Assembly (NCBI RefSeq): GCF_000271665.2
Contig: NZ_CP010978.1
Coordinates: 4,246,501 to 4,310,500 of the forward strand
DNA length: 64,000 nucleotides
Source: Pelosinus fermentans JBW45
GTDB lineage: Bacteria; Bacillota; Negativicutes; DSM-13327
Direction of reading: 5' to 3'
Under the pieces are notes generated by a model. The model made no database searches, was not told the origin of the DNA, and saw only the letters and a program-made list of their open reading frames with translations. The position numbers and the translations under genes were made by a program. Positions 16,912-25,871 of this stretch are shown here, one piece after another; the stretch's first letter is position 1, and each line of letters begins with the position of its first letter.

Positions 16912-18585
16912 TTATACTTCCATAATGATGGGTAAAATAATTGGACGCCGACGAGTCTTTTCATAAATAAATTTACCCAGTGCATCACGGATACTACTCT
17001 TAATCGCAGCCCATTCAGTAATTTGGCCGGCCTCGCATTTATCTAGGGCCTGCTTAACCTGTTGCTTGGCTTCTCCCATCAAGGATCCGGATTCACGTAC
17101 ATAGACAAAACCACGAGAAACCAGATCCGGTCCAGCTACAATGCCACCTGATCCTTTATCCATCGTAACGACAACAATAAGAACCCCATCCTGAGATAGC
17201 ATTTGACGGTCACGAAGAACAATGTTACCAACATCACCTACACCCAACCCATCAACGAAAACCTTGCCTGCGGTTACTTTCCCAGTTAACTTTCCGGTTA
17301 CCCCATCGACGCCTTGCTCAAATTCAAAAACCTGTCCATTTGTACCAATAAAGATATTCTCTTTCGGGATTCCCAGGTCTTGTGCAAGCTTACCATGAGT
17401 GATCAACATGCGATGCTCTCCATGTACTGGGATTAAAAATTGAGGCCGAACCAGAGTTAACATTAGCTTTAATTCTTCTTGGCTGGCGTGACCAGAAACA
17501 TGAATCCCCATGGAACGTTCATGAATGACTTCTGCACCCAAACGTAATAAGGCATCAATCGTTTTCGATACTGACTTTTCGTTGCCAGGGATTGGTGTAG
17601 CTGAAATGATGATTGTATCACTTGGAGTAATCGCTACTTTTCGGTGATCGCTCAACGCCATTCGCGTCAATGCAGACATCGGTTCCCCTTGGCTGCCAGT
17701 CGTCAAAATTAAGATCTGGTTATCGGGATAGTTTTTTATCTCATCTATATCAATTATTGTTCCTTCAGGGACGAGTAAGTATTCAAGTTCTCTGGCAATG
17801 TTTATAACGTTTATCATACTGCGGCCGATAATTGCCACTTTTCGGCCATTCTTACAAGCAGAATTGATCGCCTGCTGGACACGCAATACGTTTGATGCAA
17901 AAGTTGCTAAAAGAATTCGACCTTTCGCACCGTTAAATGCCTCATCTAGAACAGCGCCAACGGTACGCTCCGATTTGGTAAAGCCGGGACGTTCCGCGTT
18001 GGTACTGTCTGACATTAAGACGAGTACACCTTCATTTCCGAGTTGCGCGAATTTAGGAAGATCAATTACTTTGCCATCTACTGGTGTATAATCAATTTTA
18101 AAGTCGCCTGTGTGAACAATCGTACCTACTGGCGTACGAAAATATATTCCTACCACATCAGGAATGGAATGATTTCCTTGAATAAACCCTACCTGAATAC
18201 TGCCAAAGGTCAGTTCATCACCTGGTTTTATTGGAATCAAGGTATAATTCGCTACATTATTTTCTTTTAACCGAACTTCGGCTATGCCCATCGCCAGCCG
18301 CGTACCATACACTGGTACATCAATTTGTTTTAAGAAATAGGATAAGGATCCAATATGGTCCTCATGACCGTGGGTGATCACAACTGCCCGTATCTTATCC
18401 TGGTTTTCAAGAAGATAGGTAATGTCGGGTATCACTAAGTCAATCCCTAACATTTCATCTTCGGGGAATGCTAAACCACAGTCAAGTACGACGATGTCAT
18501 CGCCATAGCGAATCACTGTCATGTTTTTGCCGATTTCGCCGAGTCCACCTAGTGGAATGATGGCGAGCTTATTTTGTTTTTCCAA
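16912..18585 (-). CDS. rnjA: Ribonuclease J
   Basis: A metallo-beta-lactamase/beta-CASP ribonuclease of 557 residues. The Zn-binding motif HGHEDHIGS and later HTGDFKID lie in the lactamase domain, followed by the beta-CASP insert (SDSTNAERPG) and HVSGHASQEE, with a C-terminal domain after about residue 450. In Firmicutes RNase J does 5'-3' exonucleolytic and endonucleolytic mRNA decay and rRNA maturation. An upstream ATG lies too close to the ribosome-binding site. The TTG at 18585 has TGGAGG 8 bases away and gives the usual N-terminus, so it is preferred. Whether this is J1 or J2 cannot be told. Confidence 0.93.
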   Translation of the reverse strand: MEKQNKLAIIPLGGLGEIGKNMTVIRYGDDIVVLDCGLAFPEDEMLGIDLVIPDITYLLENQDKIRAVVITHGHEDHIGSLSYFLKQIDVPVYGTRLAMGIAEVRLKENNVANYTLIPIKPGDELTFGSIQVGFIQGNHSIPDVVGIYFRTPVGTIVHTGDFKIDYTPVDGKVIDLPKFAQLGNEGVLVLMSDSTNAERPGFTKSERTVGAVLDEAFNGAKGRILLATFASNVLRVQQAINSACKNGRKVAIIGRSMINVINIARELEYLLVPEGTIIDIDEIKNYPDNQILILTTGSQGEPMSALTRMALSDHRKVAITPSDTIIISATPIPGNEKSVSKTIDALLRLGAEVIHERSMGIHVSGHASQEELKLMLTLVRPQFLIPVHGEHRMLITHGKLAQDLGIPKENIFIGTNGQVFEFEQGVDGVTGKLTGKVTAGKVFVDGLGVGDVGNIVLRDRQMLSQDGVLIVVVTMDKGSGGIVAGPDLVSRGFVYVRESGSLMGEAKQQVKQALDKCEAGQITEWAAIKSSIRDALGKFIYEKTRRRPIILPIIMEV

Positions 18586-18600
18586 GAAAAATACCTCCAT

Positions 18601-19020
18601 TATTTGAGTTTATATATTAATTTACATATTCACTAATAAGATGTTCCGAAATCAACCACTGCCTAAAAGATGGATGATTTCATCTCAATGTTCGCAAATC
18701 CGAATATCCGCTCATAACTATTGTTTATTATTGTACTCTATGTTGCTTGAATATACAAGTTTTCACTATACAGCAGTATCTATACCAGATATTGCCTTAT
18801 GAATGTACAATGAAATAATCTACGCTCCAAGCGAACACTGATAAGATCAAACTAAAACTCACTACTCCATTTATTTGGGGTAGTGAGTTTTAGTTTGATG
18901 ATCATAGCCTTCTGTTTCTGCCAAAATTATTCCTTTGACTTTGTGAATTTACTTTTAAGCCTTATTGTGAATCACTGTACTCCAGTGTTCCTCCCCTTTA
19001 TACCTTCGCTAACCGAACTA
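18601..19020. other. Intergenic region with one long palindrome
   Basis: No gene is visible in these 420 bases. The only structure is a perfect 20-bp inverted repeat at 18846-18865 / 18880-18899 (arms ATCAAACTAAAACTCACTAC and complement) with a 14-base loop. It lies downstream of dps and probably acts as its terminator or a 3'-end stabiliser, though no T-run follows on either strand. Confidence 0.6.
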
Positions 19021-19491
19021 TTAACATCTTGTTAAATAAGCATTAAAGAACCAGATATATTTTTCAAAAAAACAAATGCCTTCACCTAATAGTCCGCAAT
19101 CACCATTGGCGTCTTTAGTCATATTTTTAATTTTTTTTAGTAAGCTCACCATACAACAAAAGTCATCTATTAGTATTTCAGCTACTCTTTGAGAACTTAA
19201 ATTTGTATTGGGAAGTTCCCGTATTGTGGCAACTTCAAGATAATCTTGTGTTGAAGCTAGAGGTTGATAACCTAACATTTTAATCCTTTCAGCAACAGCA
19301 TCAAATTTATCTGCAATTGCTTCATAGAGTATTTGTGTTTGTTCATGTAAGTCAAAAAAACCTATGCCTACCACATTCCAATGCATGTTATGGAGTTTCA
19401 CAAACAGTATATTGAGATTTGCTAAATATATGTTTAGACCTTCAACTACCTCACAAACTTGTTCCTGATCGTGTATACAGTGTTTACTCAT
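19021..19491 (-). CDS. dps: Dps-family ferritin-like protein
   Basis: A 156-residue four-helix ferritin-like protein. The first helix has KLHNMHWNVVGIGFFDLHEQ, which supplies the inter-subunit ferroxidase His, and the next has DKFDAVAERIKMLG with the Asp and Glu ligands. Dps dodecamers oxidise and store iron and protect DNA from peroxide, useful in an oxygen-sensitive cell. AAGGAGG lies ahead of the ATG. It is transcribed alone. An AT-rich stretch upstream (AATATTATAAA) could hold a PerR-like site, but the match is weak. Confidence 0.9.
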   Translation of the reverse strand: MSKHCIHDQEQVCEVVEGLNIYLANLNILFVKLHNMHWNVVGIGFFDLHEQTQILYEAIADKFDAVAERIKMLGYQPLASTQDYLEVATIRELPNTNLSSQRVAEILIDDFCCMVSLLKKIKNMTKDANGDCGLLGEGICFFEKYIWFFNAYLTRC

Positions 19492-19593
19492 TGAGATAAA
19501 GCCTCCTTACTTTTTAGATAGTAACCTTTATAATATTCTATGTAAACAGTAAGAATTTTGCGACAGAGCAAAGCCATCCCCCATACGCACCAA

Positions 19594-19634
19594 AACCGCT
19601 CCTACCCTCAAACGTTCTGAGGACAGGAGCGGTT
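19594..19634 (-). terminator. Terminator behind the glmS relic
   Basis: 10-bp stem AACCGCTCCT / AGGAGCGGTT, with an inner short stem and TTTT on the minus strand. It now terminates the alpha/beta hydrolase transcript. Confidence 0.75.
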
Positions 19635-19640
19635 CATAAT

Positions 19641-19692
19641 ATTCTACTGCTACGGACTTCGCCACGTTTCTTGGCTCATCTACGTCTCGCAG
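19641..19692 (-). pseudogene. Relic of a glmS 3' end
   Basis: About 50 bases encode DVDEPRNVAKSVAVE, the extreme C-terminus of GlmS, and match the end of the intact glmS (20651-20700) at about 41 of 47 bases plus a 2-base insertion. The stop codon has been lost (TAT TAT in place of TAA TAA). The relic lies directly after the hydrolase stop codon, one kilobase downstream of true glmS. It shows that a second glmS end once stood here, by duplication or by insertion at the glmS 3' end. Confidence 0.7.
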
Positions 19693-19709
19693 CGGTAAAA
19701 AGCACGAGG

Positions 19710-20426
19710 TCAGGGCTTGACTTGAAAAATAGTATCTCCCAGCCACTGTCTAAAATATCGCAATTGTTCGTTCGTATGGAAATAATGTTCCCCATGTTCC
19801 AAGACGTGCAATTTGCAATGATAACGTTCAACAAAATCTGAGACTACATCAAACTCAGAAAGATTGTCATCTGAACCATAGAGAATCGCAGTTGGCTTAT
19901 TCCATGTGTCGATAGGATTGGATTTTACATAGCAATAATAATCCCAGTAGAGTGTTTGTCCTATTGGCGTTTCAATCTCTTTTTCGACTTTTAATCTTTC
20001 CTCACCTACATTGAACCATGACATCATATTATTTATGATGCGCTCCATGTTTAATACAGGCGAAAGAAACAGACATTGTTCGAGTGGCAAGTCCCGGTAT
20101 GTAAGTAAGCTGAAATATGCCCCCATGCTACAAGCAAACAAGCTTATATTATTTGAAATAGTTCGTGCATAATCCATGATAGTAGTAAGGTCTCTAACAC
20201 AGTTTTGAACTTTGCAAGCATAATCTTCATCTTTGCGGTCTCCGTGTTCAGGTAAGTCAAAACTCAGCACCTGATACCTTTTGGCAGTTGCTTCTTCTGC
20301 AAAGACTACAATCGCGTCATCATCCTTACTCGACATGTTTCCGTGAACAGCAATAAATAGTTTAGACGATGGCTCTCCCCACAGAATTGCAGGAATACCT
20401 TGAATTATCAAATTCGTCTTTATCAT
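19710..20426 (-). CDS. Alpha/beta hydrolase
   Basis: A 238-residue alpha/beta-hydrolase-fold protein. An oxyanion segment AVHGNMSSK is followed by the nucleophile elbow FACSMGAYFS (Ser in a C-S-M-G variant of GxSxG), the acidic residue region LYGSDDNLSE, and the catalytic histidine in EHGEHYFHTNEQ. All triad members appear present. It probably cleaves an ester or acyl substrate; none can be named. The gene lies between the intact glmS and the relic glmS 3' end, so it may have arrived with that insertion. A cytoplasmic location is likely because no signal peptide is seen. Confidence 0.88.
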   Translation of the reverse strand: MIKTNLIIQGIPAILWGEPSSKLFIAVHGNMSSKDDDAIVVFAEEATAKRYQVLSFDLPEHGDRKDEDYACKVQNCVRDLTTIMDYARTISNNISLFACSMGAYFSLLTYRDLPLEQCLFLSPVLNMERIINNMMSWFNVGEERLKVEKEIETPIGQTLYWDYYCYVKSNPIDTWNKPTAILYGSDDNLSEFDVVSDFVERYHCKLHVLEHGEHYFHTNEQLRYFRQWLGDTIFQVKP

Positions 20427-20605
20427 TACGTTCCTCCCCTATAAAACATCGTGTTTGCCTTATTTGAGGTCTTTCTTATAAAACTTCACAATACGCTCTC
20501 TTATGTTGTTGCGTGGATTATTAAGCACATTTTGTTAAAGGACGTCGGCTGCTGAAACGTCCTGACATCTGATTCAGTATATTTTGTCCGCTGTGTCGTA
20601 TTACA

Positions 20606-20637
20606 AATGACGGGGAGTGAAATCACTCCCCGTCATT
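20606..20637 (-). terminator. glmS terminator
   Basis: A 14-bp perfect stem AATGACGGGGAGTG / CACTCCCCGTCATT with a four-base loop, 11 bases downstream of the glmS stop codon. Confidence 0.85.
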
Positions 20638-20648
20638 CAATAAATTTA

Positions 20649-22478
20649 TTATTCTACCGTTACTGACTTCGCCAAGTTTCTTGGTTTATCTACGTCGCAG
20701 CCGCGAGTTACGGCAGCGTAGTAGGCCAATAATTGGAGGGGAAGAACAGCGAGGATTGGTGCTAAGAATTTATCAGCTTGTGGGATGAAGATGGTGTGAT
20801 CCACATATTTTTTGATCTGTTCATCACCTTGCTGAGCGATACCAATAACAATGGCATCACGAGCTTTGACTTCTTTGATGTTGCTAAGTGTCTTTTCATA
20901 TACATCATGTTGCGTAGCTAGAGCGATAACGGGTACACCTTCAATAATGAGAGCTAATGTACCATGTTTTAATTCTCCAGCAGCATAGGCTTCTGCATGA
21001 ATATAGGAAATTTCTTTCAGCTTCAATGCGCCTTCTAAGGCTACAGCATAATCTAAAGAACGACCGATGAAGAATACATCTTCGTTAAAACCATATTTTT
21101 GGGCAAAGGTTTTAATGGATTCCACATCTTCTAATATTTCATGCAATTGGGCTGGCAGATTACGCAAACCAGAAATTAGCTCACGACTGCGTTCTGCTGA
21201 AATGGTATCACGGAGTCCTGCAATATAGATCGCCAACATGCTCATGAGAACTAGTTGGGTCGTATATGCTTTTGTGGAAGCTACCGCAATTTCTGGACCT
21301 GCCCAAGTATAGATGACTTGATCCGCTTCCCGAGAAATCGAAGATCCAACTACATTAGTAATTGCCAGTGTTTTCGCTCCAAGACGTTTTGCTTCTTTCA
21401 AAGCGGCTAAAGTGTCTAGTGTTTCACCGGATTGGCTCACCACAATCGCTAAGGTATTTTCATCCACTAGAGGTGAACGGTAGCGGAATTCAGAAGCTAC
21501 GTCTACTTCTACAGGTATACGAGACAAGGATTCAAGATAATATTTGCCTACAAGACCAGCATTATAAGCAGTGCCGCAAGCTACAACCACTATTTTTTTG
21601 ATCGCTGCCATTTCTTGTTTGGTCCATTTTAGTTCATCCAAGATGATGTGACTATCATCTTTTGCTAAACGGCTGGACATGGTTTCTCGAATGGCTCTTG
21701 GCTGTTCATAGATTTCTTTGATCATGAAATGTTCATAGCCGCCTTTTTCAGCAGCTTCTGCATCCCAATGTACTTCAAATACTTTTTTGGTAATGGGGAC
21801 CCCTTGACGATTCATAACCCATACAGAGTCTTTGGTGACAACAGCCAATTCTCCGTCACTTAAGATATAGGTTCTGCGGGTGCGATTAATGATGGCTGGA
21901 ATGTCAGATGCGATAAAATTCTCGCCTTCTCCTAAACCAATGACCAATGGATTGTCTTGTTTCGTGCAGATAATTTTATCTGGCTCATGTTTTGTCATAA
22001 ATACTAAGGCATAGGAGCCTTCAATTTCTGATAATACTTGCTTTACTGCCGCTTCAAAATCACCTTTGTAGTATTCTTCTACTAGATGAGCTACTACTTC
22101 CGTATCTGTCTCAGAAGCAAAAATATGACCTTTTGCAATGAGTTTTTCTTTTAAGTGCATGTAGTTTTCAATAATACCATTATGCACTACAACAAAATCT
22201 CCTGAGCAGTCCGTATGAGGATGGGAGTTTACATCAGAAGGACGACCATGAGTTGCCCAGCGAGTGTGCCCAATACCTATGCTCCCAACAAGTTGGTTGC
22301 TTTCTAATTTCTTTTCTAAATTTGCTAAGCGACCTACACTTTTTTCTACATGAATCTGTGTTCCATCATATACAGCAATTCCTGCAGAATCATAACCCCG
22401 ATATTCCAGTTTACTTAAACCATCCATCAAAAATGTTGAGGCCTGTTCAGGGCCTATATAGCCAACGATACCACACAT
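20649..22478 (-). CDS. glmS: Glutamine-fructose-6-phosphate aminotransferase (isomerising)
   Basis: Makes glucosamine-6-phosphate from fructose-6-phosphate and glutamine, the entry step to UDP-GlcNAc for peptidoglycan and LPS. The ATG at 22478 is chosen because it exposes the nucleophile Cys2 (MCGIVGYIG) and has AGGAGG 9 bases upstream; an in-frame ATG eight codons earlier would bury it. The N-terminal Ntn amidotransferase domain covers about residues 1-230, followed by two SIS sugar-isomerase domains (VACGTAYNAG, SQSGETLDTL) and the C-terminal tail PRNLAKSVTVE. At 609 residues it has the family's usual length. Its mRNA is controlled by the glmS ribozyme just upstream. Confidence 0.98.
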   Translation of the reverse strand: MCGIVGYIGPEQASTFLMDGLSKLEYRGYDSAGIAVYDGTQIHVEKSVGRLANLEKKLESNQLVGSIGIGHTRWATHGRPSDVNSHPHTDCSGDFVVVHNGIIENYMHLKEKLIAKGHIFASETDTEVVAHLVEEYYKGDFEAAVKQVLSEIEGSYALVFMTKHEPDKIICTKQDNPLVIGLGEGENFIASDIPAIINRTRRTYILSDGELAVVTKDSVWVMNRQGVPITKKVFEVHWDAEAAEKGGYEHFMIKEIYEQPRAIRETMSSRLAKDDSHIILDELKWTKQEMAAIKKIVVVACGTAYNAGLVGKYYLESLSRIPVEVDVASEFRYRSPLVDENTLAIVVSQSGETLDTLAALKEAKRLGAKTLAITNVVGSSISREADQVIYTWAGPEIAVASTKAYTTQLVLMSMLAIYIAGLRDTISAERSRELISGLRNLPAQLHEILEDVESIKTFAQKYGFNEDVFFIGRSLDYAVALEGALKLKEISYIHAEAYAAGELKHGTLALIIEGVPVIALATQHDVYEKTLSNIKEVKARDAIVIGIAQQGDEQIKKYVDHTIFIPQADKFLAPILAVLPLQLLAYYAAVTRGCDVDKPRNLAKSVTVE

Positions 22479-22519
22479 ATGGTAATTCCTCCTAATTTTC
22501 AAATAAAATTCAAATCATT

Positions 22520-22711
22520 CTGTCAATCTGCCTCAGTCGTTTTGTCCTGCAAGTTGCCTTACAGTTTTGTCGCTGTTTAACGGCCGCAGAGTAGCCGAGA
22601 GGTATCCGCTGAATCGTCTCGATAAACCTCTTCCTCGTCAGCTTTACGTCAACACGCCCTTATACAGGCTGCCACCGAGATGTGGTACTATGTCACGCAA
22701 GCTCCAGCGCT
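22520..22711 (-). ncRNA. glmS ribozyme (GlcN6P-activated self-cleaving riboswitch)
   Basis: The minus-strand leader of glmS carries the conserved core of the glmS ribozyme: AGCGC at the 5' end, then CTGACGAGG, GGTTTATCGAGA and CAGCGGATACCTCTCGGC, in order and with the usual spacing. These match the strongly conserved P1-P2-P2.1 catalytic core known from Bacillus and Thermoanaerobacter. Cleavage is expected between A22711 and G22710. Downstream, a P3/P4-like part reaches to about 22520. Binding of glucosamine-6-phosphate triggers cleavage and decay of the glmS message by RNase J, which is itself encoded 2 kb downstream. The 3' boundary is approximate. Confidence 0.93.
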
Positions 22712-22781
22712 ATAATGAGTTACTTTTGGTTCTGATCTCTTGTAAAATGTAGTTTCCACCAATCTTCTTTGCTTTATCCAT
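22710..22781 (-). CDS. Possible 23-codon upstream ORF ending at the ribozyme cleavage site
   Basis: An ATG at 22781 with a very strong AGGGGGTGA six bases upstream opens a 23-codon frame (MDKAKKIGG at its start, otherwise unrecognised) that ends in TAG at 22712-22710. The ribozyme's scissile bond lies between the last two bases of that stop codon. It would be translated only from transcripts that start upstream, for example readthrough from glmM or from a promoter at TATAGTATTATAG. It could be chance, but the ribosome-binding site is better than those of many real genes here. Confidence 0.3.
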   Translation of the reverse strand: MDKAKKIGGNYILQEIRTKSNSL

Positions 22782-22810
22782 TTCTCACCCCCTACTATAA
22801 TACTATACAT

Positions 22811-22842
22811 ATGCAAAGGAGCACCATTGTGCTCCTTTGCAT
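22811..22842 (-). terminator. Hairpin after glmM
   Basis: A 14-bp perfect stem ATGCAAAGGAGCAC / GTGCTCCTTTGCAT with a 4-base loop, 35 bases downstream of the glmM stop. No T-run follows on the minus strand, so termination may be partial and glmS may be reached by readthrough. Confidence 0.6.
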
Positions 22843-22876
22843 TTACATTGTAATATAAACAATGACTTTGGTCAAC

Positions 22877-24220
22877 TCATCCTTGTTCTTTTTTTACCAC
22901 AGCAGCGATTTCATGCACAATCTGCTCCAACTCTGTCATACATGGACCTTCAGCCATGACACGAATTAATTGCTCTGTACCGGAAGGACGAACTAAGATG
23001 CGTCCATTTTCTCCTAACTGGGCATTGCTTTTTTCGATGGAGCGAGAAATCGCCTCATTTTTTTCCCAGCCATCTTTACTTGCTACAGAAACATTCACCA
23101 GCAATTGAGGATAACGAGTCATAACACCTGCGAGTTCCGCCATGCTCTTACCGCTCTTTTTCAAAGCTGCAATTAATTGAAGGGCTGTTAATATACCATC
23201 CCCTGTTGTACTATGCTCGGCAAATATCACATGTCCTGATTGTTCTCCACCTAGCATGAATGATTTTTCCAGCATCGCTTCTAGTACATAACGGTCACCT
23301 ACTGCTGTTACTTCGACTTTACCGCCTGCCTTTTTTATCGCTTGGTATAAACCAATATTACTCATCACAGTGGCAACTAAGGTATTATCTTTTAGTTTGT
23401 TCGCCTTTAATCGATCTAGTGCACAAATGACCATCATTTGATCACCATCAACGATAACACCTTTTTCATCCACTGCCAGGCAGCGATCTGCATCACCATC
23501 ATGGGCAATGCCAAAATCGGCTTTATGGTGGACTACAGCTTCTTGCAGTCCTTCCATATGGGTAGAACCACAGTTCGCATTGATATTAATGCCTGTAGGT
23601 TTATTATTTATGGTAATGACCTTGGCACCTAGCCGTTCATATACGATCGGTCCTACTTCATAGGCTGCTCCATGAGCACAATCCACTACCATTTTTAATC
23701 CTGTGAAATCTACATCCACTGTATTTACTAAATAATCGATATATTCCTTTAGTAGATCATGGCGATGCAGTATGGTGCCAACTCCATCACCAACAGGGCG
23801 CTCCATGTCTTCTTTATAGGTAAATACCAGTTCTTCCAGTTTATCTTCTACAGCATCAGGCAATTTATAACCTGACCCTGCAAAGAATTTGATTCCGTTA
23901 TCAGGATATGGATTATGAGATGCAGAAATAACAATCCCAGCTTGGGCATTGATTTTTCCTGCTAAATAGGCTACTGCCGGAGTGGGAACCACCCCTAATA
24001 ATATTGCCTGCCCTCCTGCGGAGCAAATCCCAGCTGCTAATGCAGCTTCAAGCATATGTCCTGAAACCCGTGTGTCACGACCAATCACCATGACCGGACT
24101 GGTATGATATTCTCTACCAAAATAGGTTGTTGCTGCCCAGCCTAATTTAAAAGCTAATTCTGGCGTTAACTGTGCATTGGCTACCCCACGTACGCCATCT
24201 GTTCCAAAAAGTCTACCCAT
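22877..24220 (-). CDS. glmM: Phosphoglucosamine mutase
   Basis: Converts glucosamine-6-phosphate to glucosamine-1-phosphate, the step after GlmS. The 447-residue protein has the phosphohexomutase layout: N-terminal LFGTDGVRG, the phosphoserine loop VISASHNPYPDNG (Ser101), the Mg-binding DGDADRC, sugar-binding GGEQSGH and the phosphate-binding RPSGTEQLIRVM. It follows cdaA-cdaR and the COG2509 flavoprotein, the classic Firmicute cdaA-cdaR-glmM arrangement in which GlmM can bind and restrain the diadenylate cyclase. A hairpin and the ribozyme leader separate it from glmS. Confidence 0.97.
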   Translation of the reverse strand: MGRLFGTDGVRGVANAQLTPELAFKLGWAATTYFGREYHTSPVMVIGRDTRVSGHMLEAALAAGICSAGGQAILLGVVPTPAVAYLAGKINAQAGIVISASHNPYPDNGIKFFAGSGYKLPDAVEDKLEELVFTYKEDMERPVGDGVGTILHRHDLLKEYIDYLVNTVDVDFTGLKMVVDCAHGAAYEVGPIVYERLGAKVITINNKPTGININANCGSTHMEGLQEAVVHHKADFGIAHDGDADRCLAVDEKGVIVDGDQMMVICALDRLKANKLKDNTLVATVMSNIGLYQAIKKAGGKVEVTAVGDRYVLEAMLEKSFMLGGEQSGHVIFAEHSTTGDGILTALQLIAALKKSGKSMAELAGVMTRYPQLLVNVSVASKDGWEKNEAISRSIEKSNAQLGENGRILVRPSGTEQLIRVMAEGPCMTELEQIVHEIAAVVKKEQG

Positions 24221-24242
24221 ATATTTTACGTTCCCCCTTTTC

Positions 24243-25838
24243 TTAGACCTTGCTCTTTTTTATTATCGAAATTGCGGAATTAAGGCCGTCAAGTGCGGCA
24301 CTCATGATACCGCCAGCATAGCCGGCACCTTCCCCAATTGGATATAACCCTTTCGTATTTAACGACTGATAATCACTGCCACGCAAGATTCGAACTGGAG
24401 CTGAGGTTCTCGTTTCTACCCCAATCATAACCGCCTCCGGACTGGCAAAGCCTTTAATTTTACGTTCAAAATCTGGCAATGCTTGTGCAAGGGTATTGGT
24501 TACAAAATCAGGCAAGCATTGGCGCAAGTCCGCTGCCTGTACTCCCGGCCTATAGCTAGGCTTCGTTGCAAAAGCGGTACTGCCAGTTGTCCCTGCAAGA
24601 AAATCACCTACAGTCTGCAAAGGAGCATGATAATTGCCGCCGCCACAGACAAAAGCCAATTGCTCATATTTACGCTGAAAATTGATACCGCCTAAGACTT
24701 CGCCACCAAAATCCTCCGGCGTTACATTGACCACCAAAGCGCTGTTAGCCACTCCTGAAGCCCTTTTGTACAAACTCATACCATTGGTCACCACTCCTCC
24801 AATTTCAGAGGAAGCAGCCACTACCAGACCGCCTGGACACATGCAAAAAGAATAGGCCGTACGACCAGTGTCTTTTGCATGATAGACAAGAGCATAATCC
24901 GCTGCCTTTAGCTGCGGGTGTCCTGCCGATATGCCATATTGAGATGTATCAATCACTTCTTGGGGATGTTCAATTCGTACCCCCATGGAGAAGGCTTTTG
25001 CCTCCATGGCCACTCCTTGCTGGTGCAGCATCTCATAGGTATCCCGAGCGCTGTGCCCAATCGCAAATAGGGCTGCACAGCAGGGTATGTAAGTAGTCCC
25101 ATTAACAACTATACCTTTTAGCTGTCCTTCTTTTACGTCAATATTGGTAACCTTGGATTCAAATTCCACTCGTCCACCTAAAGCAATAATCTCTTGCCTG
25201 ATGGATTTTACGATTTCACGCAGTTTGTCTGTACCAATATGGGGCTTATGCAAATAGGCGATTTCTTCTGGTGCTCCGGCCTTAATCAAAATATCCAGAA
25301 CTTGGCGCATGAGAGGATCATTGACGCGAGTGGTCAGCTTACCATCAGAAAAGGTACCTGCTCCCCCTTCGCCAAACTGCACATTGGAAATGGCATCAAA
25401 CTGCCCCGTCTGCCAGAACATACTTACATCCCGGGTTCGCTGCTCAATATTTCGTCCCCGTTCTAATAGAATTGGCTTATAACCATGCTGCGCCAAGGTC
25501 AAGGCTGCCAGCATGCCAGCAGGTCCAAAACCAATCACAACTGGGGGGTGTTCTAATGTATCCTGCCCTTGTACAATCACTTCTGGCACATATTCCTTGG
25601 CTACAGATATATCCTTATCACCTTTCAAACGCGACAGCACTTGGCCTTCGGGTAGTGCAACCTTCACATCCAGAGTGTAAACAAAACTAATATTACTTTT
25701 TCGACGAGCGTCTAAAGCCCGACGTACAATGACCACCTCAAGCACAGCTTGGGGTGGTATTTTAAGCCTTTTTGCTGCCAACTTATTTAAAGATGTCTCA
25801 TTGTCTAGCAGCACCCGCATATTAATGATCCGTAACAA
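24243..25838 (-). CDS. COG2509-type FAD-dependent oxidoreductase
   Basis: A 531-residue flavoprotein. A basic N-terminal domain of about 90 residues (VRRALDARRKSNISF) is followed by the FAD dinucleotide-binding VIGFGPAGMLAALTLAQ and a second motif VQFGEGGAGTFSDGKL. The C-terminus closes with LYPIGEGAGYAGGIMSAALDG. This is the layout of the widespread, uncharacterised FAD-dependent dehydrogenases of COG2509. Substrate and partner are unknown. The start is TTG with AAGGAG about 9 bases upstream. It lies between cdaR and glmM; it has no known place in c-di-AMP signalling. Confidence 0.85.
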   Translation of the reverse strand: MLRIINMRVLLDNETSLNKLAAKRLKIPPQAVLEVVIVRRALDARRKSNISFVYTLDVKVALPEGQVLSRLKGDKDISVAKEYVPEVIVQGQDTLEHPPVVIGFGPAGMLAALTLAQHGYKPILLERGRNIEQRTRDVSMFWQTGQFDAISNVQFGEGGAGTFSDGKLTTRVNDPLMRQVLDILIKAGAPEEIAYLHKPHIGTDKLREIVKSIRQEIIALGGRVEFESKVTNIDVKEGQLKGIVVNGTTYIPCCAALFAIGHSARDTYEMLHQQGVAMEAKAFSMGVRIEHPQEVIDTSQYGISAGHPQLKAADYALVYHAKDTGRTAYSFCMCPGGLVVAASSEIGGVVTNGMSLYKRASGVANSALVVNVTPEDFGGEVLGGINFQRKYEQLAFVCGGGNYHAPLQTVGDFLAGTTGSTAFATKPSYRPGVQAADLRQCLPDFVTNTLAQALPDFERKIKGFASPEAVMIGVETRTSAPVRILRGSDYQSLNTKGLYPIGEGAGYAGGIMSAALDGLNSAISIIKKSKV

Positions 25839-25871
25839 CGATTTTCGCTCCTTCGCATTGCCATATTTCTA

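Noticed and set aside
20427-20648. Transposase or integrase associated with the glmS duplication
   Set aside because: No coding sequence or terminal inverted repeats typical of Tn7-like ends were seen between the two glmS ends.
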